Assembly (NCBI GenBank): GCA_013398055.1
Contig: VZRS01005518.1
Coordinates: 310,001-374,000 of the forward strand
Direction: 5' to 3'
DNA length: 64,000 bases
From: Ifrita kowaldi
Lineage: Eukaryota; Chordata; Aves; Passeriformes; Cinclosomatidae
Below the pieces are notes generated by a model. The model saw only the letters and a list, made by a program, of their open reading frames with translations. It ran no database searches and was not told the DNA's origin. Position numbers and translations under genes: made by a program. Shown in pieces: positions 47,430 to 61,200 of the stretch; within the stretch, counting starts at the first letter, position 1, and each line of letters starts with the position of its first letter.

Positions 47430-47475
47430 GCTGAGAGGGGTGATCTCTAGAAGTCCCTTCCTATGGAATCTGCCT
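47430..47475 (+). mobile_element. Possible short CR1 3' remnant
   Basis: ggggtgatctctagaagtcc followed by cttcc resembles the 'gatgatctctagaggtcccttcc' segment near the CR1 3' end. The match is too short for certainty. Confidence 0.35.
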
Positions 47476-50400
47476 GTGGAAAATAAAAATAGTGATACCC
47501 ACCTGAGATTCACAGGCAACCCATAACCTACACCAACAAGGCGTTACCACCACATTACAAAGTCTCCCTCCCTGGAGCTGCAACCAGCCAGGCCAGCAAG
47601 ACATTATTCCATTATATTTGGGAGCAAGATGAGAGACCTTGTATGGCTTCCCTGCAAGGGACAAAGCAAGTAGAGCTGGTTTTTTTCCTGGCAGAGCCAC
47701 AATAAATGCCAGAGGAGGAGGGAGCCAGCCTTTGCAGGCACTGGGCAGTGTGAGGTGGGAGCAAGGGATGCTGATGGAGCATGGCCGAGGCCATCTCCTC
47801 CCCATGCTAGGTATCTGCAGGACACAGCTGCTGCAGGACCAAAGCCAAGCTGGGCTGGAGCAGTGAAACTCAAAAATTCTATCAGGAAAATGACACTTCC
47901 AGCTTTAGCAGAGACTTGAAGTGAAATCTCAAAGGGGTGCTTGCTATCAGCAATCAAAAAAAAAGGGGGCAAGGATGTGGGATAGAAGCAGAGCTGCAGG
48001 TGCTGGTGAAAGAAACTTCCACTTGGTATTCATCTTTCCCAAGCTGCTGGAGGACTCAGTCTGGGCTGGGCATCTCTGTCCTTCACCCCACAGGAGAGTC
48101 CTAGCAGCTCCAGGAGGAACAGTGCCTGTCCTCAGCAGCTTGTCGTCAAAATAAAAATTAAAAAAAGAGGCAGAAAGCAATCGAAGCTCAGGTGAGTGAG
48201 GTGCATTTCATATCAGGTAGGAATTTCCCATGGTTGCAGTTTGCTGGCTCTAATGCCACTCTCACAAAAATGAACTTTTTTTCCTTGGGAATATTTCAAG
48301 ATTGATGAAAATATATGAGTTTCCTATGGGAAAAAGGGTGGGAGAGCCAGAGACATTCGCCTAGTCCCATTTCTGCCTCCAGGGAGAAAACAAAATTAAT
48401 GGGCACTGGTTGAGCAGTCACATGTTGAGCTGAAAAACTCCACTGAGCTCTCCTAAAGCTGTGCTGAATATCTCCTCACATGGAAAAAAAAAATCTGATA
48501 TTGCATTTCACCCCAATTCAGGTGCAAAAATGGCTTCAAAATCACACTCTCGAGCATGGGGTGGGGTTTCATTTCCCAGCTGGCAGCAGATGCCTTCTGT
48601 CAGCAAGACCTCTGCTCTCTGCAGCATGCCCTGCCCAGCCTGCCCCAGTGTCACCAGTTTAATTACCTGCTGCTCCCAGTGCCTGTGGCTCAGCTTAACT
48701 TCATGTGAACAGACCCTGCTGTGCTCCACAAGCTGGACTCCCGCTTGCACCAGGGAGAAATCAGTGCCTTTGTTTCTGGTTTTTTCCCCAGACTTCATGC
48801 CTGGCAGAAATTAAAACTCGGAAACTGGGCCCAGTTGGATTCATATATGCCTTGGACACTCAATCTTGTCTTTTATCTAAGGAGGAAAATAGAAAGAAAA
48901 GGGACCTGAGGGAAATGAATCCTCCACTGAGCCTTGATGTGCAGCTTTCCAGGCTGCTGGTGTCCACCTGGGAGTGGGATTAATACCCACCACAGGGACT
49001 CATGGAGGGAAGAGCACCCTCACCAGATGCAGGAGGGGACAGAGAGGGACCAGGAGGGCCACATGGGGCAAAAACCATGAAGACTGACCGGCAAAACTGG
49101 GCTTCAGGCTCAAAAAGAGCAGGTTGTAATAAGGAGATAATGGGAAAAGTGATGTCAAGAAAGGGAGGTGCCCGTTCTTCATCCTCTGCTGGCTGGGACA
49201 AGGCAGGATGGACTGAAGCAGCAGCAGGAATATTCGGGGCTGGACATCAGGGAAACCCTTCCAGGAGAGCAGTTAAACCTGGGGCAGGTTGGCTGGGGAG
49301 AAGGCAGACCCCGTCACTGTGGGGAACAGCCCAGCTGCACTCCCTGTCTCCGGGCAGAGCACGGGGAGCTGATCCTGTCTGGACACACGGCTCCGGGACA
49401 GACAAATTGCTGAGGTTTCAATGGCTCCATTTTCCACTGGGCCAGTCCAGGGCCAGCCCCTGCCTGACTCCCTGGGGGGTACATTTACAGCCACTTTTTG
49501 TCACTTTGCCACTTGATTTCCCAAATAGCAGCAGCACCCACCCACGGCTTCGGCACCCTGCTGGGATCCCGTGAAGGGAGCTGGATTTACTGAGCTGTGA
49601 GACAAACCTGTGCATCCCTGGGTGAGCCAAGGGGCTGGCAGTGTGCATGGCAGGGGGACAAGGACAACTGCCTAAAAATTCTTCACAGGCTCAGACAGCA
49701 GAGGGGATTGGGAAAATACCTCGGAAAGGTTTGCTGAAGTGGGATTTTTCTTGCTTGGCTCCAAGAACTGGATCAGGAATCTCAACTGGTGTCTCAGGGC
49801 ACTGAAGTGATCCCTTTCCTTTTGGATACATGATCAGAGACTTCTCCAAAAAGGTAGAAGAAAGGTGATAATCTTTTTCCCATGAAGAAGTGCAGCACAA
49901 ATAGGCTAGGCTGCATCTACCAGACTGACCTGCATCTCCCTGCCTGCCACAGCCATGTCCTGCTCCTTTCCCAGGGCTCAGCCACCAGCCAAACCTGCCC
50001 CAACCACAGCAAACCCCCCTTCCCACGGCAGTGAGCAGCAGTGACCTCAGGGACAGGGCTTCATCTCACTCTCAGGGTAGAGGAGGGGAGCGGGAGGGGT
50101 GTGCAGGAGGGAGTAACACTGCTGCTGTGGAGTTCACCAGCTTTTTATGGTGTCTGATTTTTGTCATCTGCAAAGCTATCAGCTGAAAGCGTCAAATTAG
50201 TGCTGTTAGTCCACTGCGCAGCTCTTATCTGCGTCTCTCAGGATGGAAGACACTTCAAGATGATTATTGTTCCCCACTGCTCCTGAAATGAAATTGGCCC
50301 TCCCAGAGTGCTAAAAGGGAACCGAGAAATTGTTTGCCTGAATTTGCATGAAAAGCCCTGGAGACGTAATGAAAGCGGGTGACAAGCCCAGTGTCACCTT

Positions 50401-53400
50401 CTGCCAGCTGAGTGACAGAAGGGAAAAATCCCTTTGTGTTTCTGCTTCACTTCAGGGTCTTGACTCCCTCTCCTGCCCTTTCCCCTGGCCTGCCCCCAAG
50501 CTCCTGAGCCCTGTGCATCTGCCTGCCCCATGAGTGACCTGGGGCTGCCTGTTTGGAGCCTGGGTGATATTTTGCCACCCAAGAAAGTGTGGTCTGTCCT
50601 GCACAGAGATATGGACCCTATTCCCAGCACAGCAACAGCATCTGTGTGCCCAGGGCACAGCTCTCCCACCTTCACCCCAGGCACAAAGTGTGGTACTCCC
50701 TGTTCTGGAATTTCCCATCCTGCTGTAGCTTTTCCCCAGTTCAGGAAGTCTTGCACACTGCAAACAGGTGCAGTGACACAACTTCAGGTCCCAGCCGTCA
50801 CAGCTTGATATTTTCCTTTTGATCCACCTATTTGGCTGTGAGCAAGCAAAGTAACATGGTCCCTTGGGACAGACTGTGTGCTTCCAGGGCTCCTCCTGAT
50901 TTCCGTGGGACCATCAACCCAAACCTGCTGCACTCTGGATGGGGCAGGAGTGTAATGATGGGGCTTTGCTGGTAAAAAACCCCACAGCATCAAGGAAGGC
51001 AGTGCTGGGGGAGGGGTTCCTCACTGGGCTCAGGGCAGCATTTCAGCAGCCAGCTCCTGCAGTGCCCAGATGGGGCTCCAGAGCCAAGGGCTGGCCCAAG
51101 CGAGCTCATACATTTGTGTGTGTGCTTGCCCAGGCTGGGCAGGGAGCTGGCTTGGGGAGAGCTGCAGCCAGCTTCCAGCAGGGAATTTGCTCACAAGTCC
51201 TAGTTTGTGAAATTGCTAATTCCCACCAACCTTGTGGTGTCTGCTGCCTTGTTCCCCAGTGCTGGTTATTCCTTGCCTTGCGGCTTTCCTTTGTACCGGG
51301 AGCACCTTTGGAGATATCATACTCCAGGAGGAGGCCTGGAAATAATGATGCAAACAGGCACGAAAGCTCAGAAACCCAAAGGAGAATACTGAGATCACAG
51401 AAAATGTGAATAAAATGTAGAAAGCCATGGTGTGTTCAGTCTGAGAGAGGAGAACAGATCTCTGCCTTGCTTTGTCAGGGCAGTGCTGAGCCATCTCCAC
51501 CCTGAGGATTGTGGAAGCTGCTTTCTGAGATCCCAGCCTCACCGGCTCCTCTGTTCCCAAAACTTCATCCCACATGGTTTTTCCCTCTTCTGCCTCCAGC
51601 CAAAGGGCTGCTCCAGCACCAGTACAAGCATCTGCATGGGTGGAAATGCCTGCAGGTTCAGGGAAGCACTGTGCTGCAGAAACCTTAATCCACTTTGTTT
51701 CTCTTTTAATCCATACACAAGGAAATGTCCTGGATGCAGGACCAGCTTAGCTGGGACCTGTTCCTGAATTTTCTTCCCCTCCCATCAGCAGGGGAAGGCA
51801 GACACCAGTCCCTGCTTGGCAGATGGGTGGAAACAACTGTTTCAAAGATGCAGAGCCCAGCAGTAAACCCCAAAACTGGTCCCAGGGCAATGCCAGAAGA
51901 TGCTTCCAGCTCTCTGGGTCAGTCCCACAGAATCATGGCTGCCACCATGGGAACCAGGTGGGACTTCACCATATCCATCACTGTCCCACACTCTGACACG
52001 TCTGCCCCAGCCCCAGCAGAGCAGCACCATCCCCTTTCCCGGATGACATCTCCCGAGTGCAACTGGAGCAGACACAGAGTCCCACGGGGTGCTTCCTCCA
52101 GGTCTCTGCCTGCCTTTGACTCCCTGCAGCAGGTTCTGCCCATTTCCATCCCTCCCTGCCCTGGGTTATGGGCTGTGGAGCACCTCACTCAGGAGAGAAC
52201 ACAGCCAGAGTCACACGAGTGTCTTCATGCTGCTGCCTGGAGAAACTGTGCTCACACATTTTCCCTCTTCCCCATTTTCCCACCTCCAGCAGTGGGAGTT
52301 TTCCTGCTGCTTCGCCTCCCACAGCCAAGCGAAGGTGGGATATTGTGCAACAGGAGTCCTCGGGAAGGGAAACTGAGTCACAGCAGGGCGGGTTGGGGTC
52401 ACTGGAGGGGAACAAGGGAGGGCAGTGAGTGAGTCCTGCTCACCTGGGGCTCCGTGGCCAGAGGAGCCCACCTGGAATGGGGGCTCAGGCACAGCAGGAG
52501 CCTCCCTGCAGCAGAAGTCGTTGCCATGGCGGAGAATAAACCTGCCCGGGGTGAGACAGGAGGATCTGTAAACAGCCATCACAACCCTGGGAAGGCTTCT
52601 GTGCTCTGGCTGGCTGCGAGGGGAAAAAATCTGATGGAAAAATACACGGCTGGGAATTAGGAGGGATCTTTTAGAGTCAACAAAGGGACAAAAAGACTGG
52701 TTACAGAGTCAGAGAAGGAAGCTTGTGGGTCAGTGGCTAAATGAAAGCAGCGATTACAGTGGGAAAATATACATACGTATATATGGCCAAGGAAAACCCA
52801 AGAGTGGTTCTGATGTTGTGGAAGATATGAGATGTTAAGAATTCAAAAAACAATTAATGTACCGGGGGAAAAGCACACCCAGAAGGGCTAAGGGCAATAA
52901 GAATGGAGTTTTTTAGATTGTATTTGTACCATTACAGACAAATGCTTAATAGAGATGGCAAAATTGCTAATGATACATAACAGGCAGAAACAGGCAGCAA
53001 ATATTTCTGTTTGGTATTTGGAAATGAGCAGCCAGCTATATTTGTCTCACATCAAGCTGCTGAAGCGCTTTCTAGTTCATTAATTATGTGGCCTTATTAA
53101 ATATCATCTGTCAGGAATAAACACTGGAGAAGTGGTAGGCCAGGGTGCCTCAGCTCCATGCCCTGCCTGAGCCAGATCCTGGAGTGAAGCCCAGAGCCAG
53201 GGATGCTGCAGGAGGTAAAGGTGAGTTGGCTCCTGGAGAGGAAAGAGGGGATGACCCAAATCGGTGCTGCCTGCTCAGCCTGGCTTTAATCCTACGCAAA
53301 GTAAAAGACAAGCTGATGTAAGATTCAATTAATAAAGAATTAAAGGATAGAAATCTAATTAATGCCGGTCCACATGGTTTATGGAAAACAATGTCTTGTC

Positions 53401-54649
53401 AAACAAAGCTGGCTCACTCTGTGGTGGGGTGATGCTGGGTGAACGGAGGTGACTGCAACCCACAATTCCTGGGGTCTGGCTCTGAACTGGAGGGTACCTG
53501 GTCCCCAAAACTGAGGTTGGCAGACTGTCAGCAAAGGGTGTGCAGCTGGGGTGAAATGTGGGGTACGAGCAGCTCACAGGGACTCTCCCAGTGCACAGGC
53601 TCACCCCAGCTACAGCCCCGCAGGCAGACTGGGGCTGTGGTGACACGCACAGGGACCTGGCTGCCACCCCCTCAGCTCCTAATGGTTGGAGTTTCCCATG
53701 TTCACTGAGGCAAAAGAAGACCCTTGGTGGCTTCCTCTCCTACAGGAGGTACTCTGGCTGTCCCACTTGAGGATGTGCAAGGTGAAATGACCTCACCTCA
53801 ACTCCTGCTCATTGGACAGTCAGCTCACCAGCTGGTTTCCCTCTTTTTCTTCTTTTTTTTTTTTTCATTATTCCCCTGTTGCTTTCACCTTGATTACTTT
53901 TTCCCCCTTTGTTTTAATCAGGGATAAGATTTTGGAGGCAAACTACATATTGCAGTTGCCTGTCCCAAGGGAAGGAGGATGTGTTTATCAAGGCCAGGAG
54001 GATGCTTCCTTGCACTTGTGGGGTGCACAGGAGGATTTTGGGTGCTGGAGGGGTGCTCCCCTTCTCTGGATGTGGGACTGAGGTGCAAACAGATGCTGTC
54101 TGCAGGGATGAAGGTTCTGATAGGTGAGGCAGGGGAGGTCTGTCCATGAGGAGCAGTCGATCCCTCTGCTCTCCCTGCCTGCCAGCACACACATGCCCAA
54201 ATTAGACCCACAAACAAGGCACAGGGAAGGGGACAGGCTTCTGTGTCCCGCCCAGTAGTGCCCTGCACATCTGGTAACCGGCCTTCACCCCCAGCACAGT
54301 GGGGGGACACTGGGCAGGCATCGCTCACATGCCAGGGACAGGGGGTTTATCATTCATATTTCTCTCACTCTACACATCACTCTGCTTTCACTCCTGAGGA
54401 GGAATTATCCTTACAAGAAATATGAAGATACTCTACCAGGGCTGGTCCCCAAGCACCTGCCACGTCACCTTGAGGTGCAGCACCAGAGGGGGACTGCGAG
54501 AGCTGCTTGCAGGGCAGCGTGGGCTTGAGAAGCCTCTTTATCCATGGGAAGGAGATGGAGAGAACAGCTTCTGTTCCAGGCATGTGAGCCGAGGGAAGAG
54601 GGAAACACCGTGGACATCCCGGCAGCCTGGTGCACTCTGGTGCCATGAG

Positions 54650-55285
54650 CCTGGCTGGCCATGAGCACATCCCCGCGCAGCTGTGCCCTCCCCGGGCACT
54701 GTGTCCCCAGGCGGGGAGCACAAAGGTCCGTCTGCATCAGTTCCATCCGCGCTCCGAGGCTCAGCCCGTTTCAGCCTCATTGCGATTCCATGTCCTCGCG
54801 GCGTCTCCTGACACTGGATCATTTACAATGCCCAGGAGGCAAATACAATGACTCATTATTATTAGTTAATGAAGCATCCAAGCACTAAACCCACAGTCTG
54901 CCGGACGGATAAAGAGCTCAGGCTGAATCCGATTTACCACGCATCTCGCTGGCTCCTCTGGCAGCGATGGAGCTGCCGCCTGCTGCAGCCCCCGGCCCCT
55001 TCCCACTCTGGATGCAGGCAGCAGTCAGGAGCGGGCAGGGAGCGGGGCCGGGAGCATCCACCCCGCTGCCAGAGCCGGTGAGTGGTGCTGGCTGCTCCCG
55101 CTGTGTCACCTCGCGGAGCAGAGACCACCAGTAAGGCACTGGAATCCCCCCTCCCGCAGCGGCAAATCCCTGACACAGCGCTGGCTTCAAAGCCACCAGC
55201 CTCGGGGGACAAGAGGCCGCGGGGGACAAGGGATCGTGCTCTGCATTTCAAGCCTGCACCAAGGGGTCGGGGCGGGGGGGATAAG
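54650..55285. promoter_or_regulatory. CpG-rich block 3
   Basis: CpG clustering in two parts (54,670-54,810 and 54,900-55,275). A TAAT-rich element (attattattagttaatgaag) lies between them. No recognisable protein. It could be a regulatory island. Confidence 0.35.
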
Positions 55286-58200
55286 GGCAGGGGGAGGCAT
55301 GAAGGACATGACACGTCCTTGGCTGGCAGCACGGATAATGCAGAATTTCTCAGGCTGCATCTCCCTTCCCAGAAGAATAAATATTTGATAACAAATTACT
55401 TTGAAGATAATCCACTTAATCCTTTGCCATGTCTCCAGGTTTCAATATAATTAAAGTGTGATTAATGTTCTAAAGAAAAGCTAAAACCCCATGCCTCATC
55501 TTGCCCCCTCTCCCCAGGCTGCAGGGGATGGGCTCATCCCATGACAGGGACGATGGGGTCCTACCAAAATCTCTGCTGGTGGCCAAGTAAAGTCCAGAAG
55601 TGGACCTACACACATCCTGCATGGCTCAAACCACCAGGCTTGGAGCAAGGACAGGACAGCCAGATGTGCTTCTGGCACGGGGAAGGGCTGACACAGGCAT
55701 GCAGTTCCCAGGAGCTGCTCACTCAGATGTGTCCCTGGACTGGGAAGGGGCTTTTGACCCCATATTCGCTTCCCTCAAACTCTCCACCAGCCTCTCACTT
55801 TCATTAGACCTCGTCCCCCACTCAGGGCAGCTGATGTCCCACTGGTGTCCCAGTTTAAGGCTATGGTCTGCAGAGCTGGTAGGGTGCTCTTCTGCATCTC
55901 CCAAGGGCTGATGCAGCTCCAAATCAGGGCTTTCAGGTCCTCAGCCCCTGAAGCCCACCTCCATAGAGGCAAAAATGTATTCGAGTGGTATCTTGGCAGG
56001 GATACACACGTGACAGTGCAGAACTGTGTGGGCCGGGGAGCAGCACAGAGGGGAGATGTGTGGGCTGTGCCCTGCTGATGGAGTGGGATCACCTTTCCAC
56101 TCCTCAAGCACTGAAACCAGGGTTGACTCAGTTGATTAAAAATAGAGAGTGAGGGGAGGTGTGAAAGCCATGGGAAAAAAAGGAAAACAGGAGAAAAATG
56201 AAGAAAAGCCAATCAACCCAAGACAATCTGCATTCCCCTCCCCAAAGGTCCTGGAGCTGAGAGGTGGGGGCCTGGCACTTGGGGTATTTCAGAGCTGAGG
56301 CACCTCCAGGGAGCCACAGCGACATCTCCCTGGTGCTCCCAGATGTGGCAGCACTGGTCCCCACGGGGATTGCAGCAGCTCTGACTTGTCACACCTCGCA
56401 GCACAGAGCGAGGGCTCCCAGAGATGGGTGTGCGGGTGCTGGCAGCAGCTGGCACCACTGGAGTTGGAGGACAGGACTCTCCCTTGGCTCTTCATTTCCC
56501 AGCACAGCTATCAGGGACTCAGACATTCAAAAACACCACGAGGTGCATCCTTCATTCCCAGCAGTGTCCCTTGTCCTGGAGCTGTTTGCAGCAAACCCAG
56601 GTTGGATTCTCTGGATTTCGCTGATTGATGTTGAATGAAGCTCCCTACAGACCATCACCACAATGTCCCTGGGGCAGCACAAGCAGAGCTTGTCCCAGCC
56701 ACATGTGTCCCCTACCATCAGGGCAGAGCAGAGGAGAGGAGAGGAGAGAGGCAGCCCTGGCTGCTGACACTCATATATTCCACCTCCCTCGAGGCAAAGC
56801 AGCTTTCCCAGCTGGGAGGATGGATGTTGCTGCATGCAGCTCTGCTCTTGGTCCTGCATGACTGGTGCCACCACCTTGTCACCCACAGAGAATTCTCCAG
56901 TTCTGAGCCAGCTCCTTTCAAGGCTGGATACCCTGAAGAGCTCCCAGCTCCAGCACAGGCTGAGGGGAGACAGATGAACAGACACAGTGGTAGAGCTGAA
57001 CTGGAGTTCTTCTAGGAGATGATCCTGCCTGGGGACATTGCAGCATATCATGGGCATGAAGCCTTGGTGCCAGGCAAGCCGAGCTGTCCATGCCAGCCAG
57101 GGGAATGACACACTTTGCCTGCATCTAAGGAGGATACGGATCCTGGCTAAAATTAACATCGTGCTTTCACTGCACCGGTCCTGGCAGGACTTTCCTTGTT
57201 ACGTGCCCTAGGATAGCTCAGGAGTCTTCAGGTCAATCCTGTCAAGAGAAGCTTTGGAGCTCAGGACCACTCACCATGAAGTTAAAACCCCCCTGAGCTC
57301 AGGGAGTGTGGGAGAGCGGCACAGAGCTGCGCTTATCAGACAGTCCAGCCCAATCAATGTTGGCTCTAAGGACGCAGATACAGCTGCAGTATTCAGAATG
57401 TGAGGTTTAGCTATTGGTTGTCAATAGCTGGCCAGTGCTTTTAAGCACCAAACACAGCAGGCGTCTCGCTGCAAGTCAGGATGCTGCCCTGGAGCTGCTT
57501 CTGCAGCCGGCACGCGGGCAGGGACATGAAAATCTGCTGAAGAGAAGGAGCCAGTTGTCGAAGCCTGCCAAACTGTCAATGGAAAAAGAGTTACACTGCT
57601 GAAGGATCAGTTATTCAGCAGAGATGGCAGTTTCATTGCTGGGATGAATCACAGAGCCGTGGCAGCCCTGGTGGGGGAACTCTGCCTGGCAGAAGCTGTG
57701 CAGCCATCGGGGTCCGTGCTGCTGGAAGCTCTCAGCGCGATGCTGAGCACCAAGAGCAGGGTGGGTTTCCAATAAAATACCACCAGTTTTTGCATCACGA
57801 GCTGCAGGGTTTACATTAAATGATAATGATAAGGCAAGAAACTCAGCACATTCCCAGGTTTTTCTCTTGCAGGTGCTCAGCACAGTGCAGCCTGCAAGGC
57901 AAGAGACCTTTGCTCCGAGTACTTTGCTTTTGCTGTACTGCGGGGTAGTCCTGAGGAAGGGAAGAAACAATTGCTCTCACAAGCCTTCCTCCCTGCCTCT
58001 TTCCTCCTTCTATTTTCCCCATTGAATTTGGACTCCCAAAAAAAACTAGGCGAGGAAACTCCCCTGGTGCTCTCTAACTGAGCTCACTGCAGCAAGGAGA
58101 GGTATTTTAGGAGCATCCTGCTGGGCTGTCTCTCTCCGCTTACAGGACCTGGACAGCCATAGCGCAAAAGACCAGTGGAACAGGGGTTGAAATCAGCCTC

Positions 58201-61200
58201 AACCAGCACCTCCAAAAACCACTTGGCAGTGCAGGAACCCCGAAGTCCCTTCCCTGGCTGTCCCTTCCCACGGTCCCCCAAGCCCTGGGATGCCCCTGAG
58301 GGCTGTGCCCACACTGAGGCACGTGAGAGTTCACCTGGGGCAATGCCAGCAGGCAAGTTTTGTATTTATTTCCCTTGAAAATATGTCCTTAATGGGCAGT
58401 TAACATTATGCTTAAGTGACAACGAATTACACATTTCATTTAAGAGCAGGCACAAGGAACAGTGTAATTCCCTATAGACTAATGGTGCATTTCTCCTCAC
58501 AGACAGTCAATTAAATATTTAATCAGCACAATAGCCGGTTAAGTATTGTATATGGCCATAAATACAACCCAATACATTTCCATGCCACATTAAGCTGAAG
58601 CTTGTAGACACTTGCCTCCCCAGCATCAGGCACGACAGCTCGGTCAATGCATCCTTCGAAAGCAGATTCTATTTATTTTCTGTCATATTAAGCAGGCATC
58701 ATTTCTGTCCTGTCCCAGCCTAGTATATTAACTCCTCAGCAGCACCACGTGAATAATCTGCATCACACTGTGGACTAGGGGAAGATTTCTGCCTTCCTGC
58801 TCAGCAGCTGTTTGTGAGGTGACTGCAAATTTATTTGAATAATTTCTCTTCGGGTCACATCCTGGAGCTGCAGCAGTGGCTGGAGGGCCACTGCTCTCTG
58901 TGCTCCTTGGATGCTTTAGAAGAGATGAAAGATTCAGCAATTAAAAACACAAGCTAGGAAAAGAAAGGGAAAGAAGAGAATTCTGCTTCTTCTCATTTAA
59001 TGGAGAGGGCTGAGGTTAGAAAAGCATTAGAAATTAGGTTTGCAGACAGGGCACTGCCAGAAGGAGGGAGGGATGGACGGGGCTTATGGAACCCTCCAAG
59101 GACACAGCACAGCACTGAGTGTGGGTTCTTGGTGGCAGCACAGCACAGGCTGTGGGCACAAGTGTCCCCCATGGGCAAGTGGAGCTGGTCCCAAAGAAAA
59201 ACAGTGCTGGATCTGAGCATGCAGGGCCATTCCAGCGCAGTGTCCAGAGAGAGAAACATTAATTCCTCTTGCCACCATCTGGGAGACGTGCTCATTCCAC
59301 CAGTGTCTTCTCTCAGGCGTGATTTCTGCTCTGCTTGCTTTCAGTCCCCACTTCCCAAGCTCTCATCGGCTCAATTATAACTGTAAGAATAAATCTATTT
59401 AAGGTGCATTGTTGCAAAATGAATCGATAAACCTGAAGCAAGCACAAGGCCAAATCCTTGGCAACCTGAATGGTTTTGTGTCAGCTGCAGCAGGGGCTGC
59501 CTCCCACACCCCCCCATGAGCCCCTCAGGTGAGTGCTGTCTGCAAGCCCAGGGGTCATTCCTGGGACAGCAAGTTAAGCACATGGGTTATTGACAGATGA
59601 TTTTCTTTCCTGGCTTCTGAGCAACTTCAGATACAAGCCAAAATCCTCTTTTTAGTTTTGGCAGCAGCAGTGATTGGTGCTGGTAAAGGAATGAGATGAA
59701 TATGAACCCTTGCTTGTGGAGATGAGCTGTGCTTGGACAAGGGGTCTTTGCTTGATTTGGGGATTTCAAGCACATATCAAGGAGATGCTGTGATAAAGAA
59801 CCTAAATATGGCAGAGCTCCCAAAAATTGGGGACCATGTAACCAGAGGGGTGCACCACAGTAAATCCTGCAAAATGCCACTGTAAAAGGCTTTTCAAGGG
59901 TTGTGAGCCACCCTTTGGAGAGCTGGAGGCTGTGAAAAGGTGGTGTGCAAGGAAAGGTCAAACTATGGGAGGGACACCAGATTTGGGGTAATTTTACCTG
60001 TTTTAGAATAGTTTCTGGAGAAATCTGCTACATTACATAAAGGTTTGGGAAAGAAAAGACTGTGTGACTCACTGGAGGCCGATGCACAGACAAGGCACCC
60101 CAGGCTGAGCGGGTTCACACCCTCCCAGCAAGCCCTGGTGGCCTGCCAGGAGTGTGACAAGGGGCTTCATGACCTCACAGGGCTTCGTTCTGACACGTTA
60201 TTCCATCCTCAGCCAGGCTACCAGCGTGCTTTTGCTGACTGCATCATCTTGGCTGAAGCACAGCAAGGCTTTAAGCCACATGAATGCCCTCAGTTCTGTG
60301 CCCCTTGCCTAAATTACAACCTGAATGTCATCAAAAGTCAGTTTGATCCTAGACACGGGGAGAAATGGAGCTGGGAATGTGCCCACAGGTGCCCCCAGCC
60401 ACCCCCATGGGCTTCCTACTAATAAATCCCCTTCCATTAGGAAACAACAGGCAAGCACTGAGGGTGGTTTACACTTTTCTGTCTCTGTTGCTCTTAGTTC
60501 AACCTCTGCAACAGCTGCCAGGGGCCATAAATCACCCAGCACAGTCCTGGAGCTGGGGATCACTGTCTTGTAAAACAAACATCTTCCAGATTTTGTAGCA
60601 CCTGATGCTGGTTACAAACTGTTGGTTGTCAAATTCTTCCTCTTCCATTTATTTCCCAGCCCCTCATCTCTGCTGCTCCTTGTCTGCTATATATCTTCTG
60701 TTTATTGTTATTTCTTTTCCCCCTTTGTTTTAATAACTCTTTTACTGTGGATTCTTGTAAAAACAGCTGCTCCAGCCAGTAAAAGAAAAAAAAAAGAAGA
60801 ATATCTGGAAACAGATGCCCTGGCATTGCTTCAGCTGTAATCTGTTAGATTTATAATTCCTCTTCAGTTCAATATTGATTCAGAATAAAGCAACTCAAAA
60901 CGCACTGGCAGCTCACATCTTTTTGTAGTCTTCTCCAGTCTTTTTTTTCCTCTGCCACAACATTTCTTTTCTCTTCCTCCACACAACTAAAATATGTGGA
61001 GGAACAAACCAATCCAAGCTGATGAGATACACCCAAGTGCCTGTAGAGCGGAGGGTTTATGTCTGTGGCAGCTCAAAGGAATGATGTCAGCTCAATTTTT
61101 ATTGTTTTAATTTCTTTCCTCTGGTCCAGCATTATCTACCTCCTCACAGCATCCCCCCTTAAGTCACTGCCCTGCATTTCAGGGACTTTGGGAGTCCCCA

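Larger units (their letters stand above)
43330..54650. other. Intergenic, no gene seen; conserved-looking blocks and an assembly gap
   Basis: No exon is supported. Constrained-looking AT-rich blocks lie at 43,695-43,860, 44,990-45,080, 46,965-47,145, 50,150-50,360, 52,740-53,110 and 53,310-53,400. The longest open frame (51,725-52,432, plus) has no recognisable features, is Pro/Ser/His-rich in a GC-rich stretch and overlaps frames on the other strand. Confidence 0.4.

Noticed and set aside
51420..51560. Segment similar to an internal CR1 region (tgttcagtctgagagaggag)
   Set aside because: The match is too short and too diverged to separate from chance without a repeat search.
51725..52432. 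235-codon plus-strand open frame
   Set aside because: No domain, no splice or promoter support, low-complexity composition typical of GC-rich intergenic DNA.
60045..60422. 125-codon frame with several Cys/His that looks zinc-finger-like
   Set aside because: Cys/His spacing fits no zinc-finger pattern, the start and flanks lack gene signals and there is no splice support.
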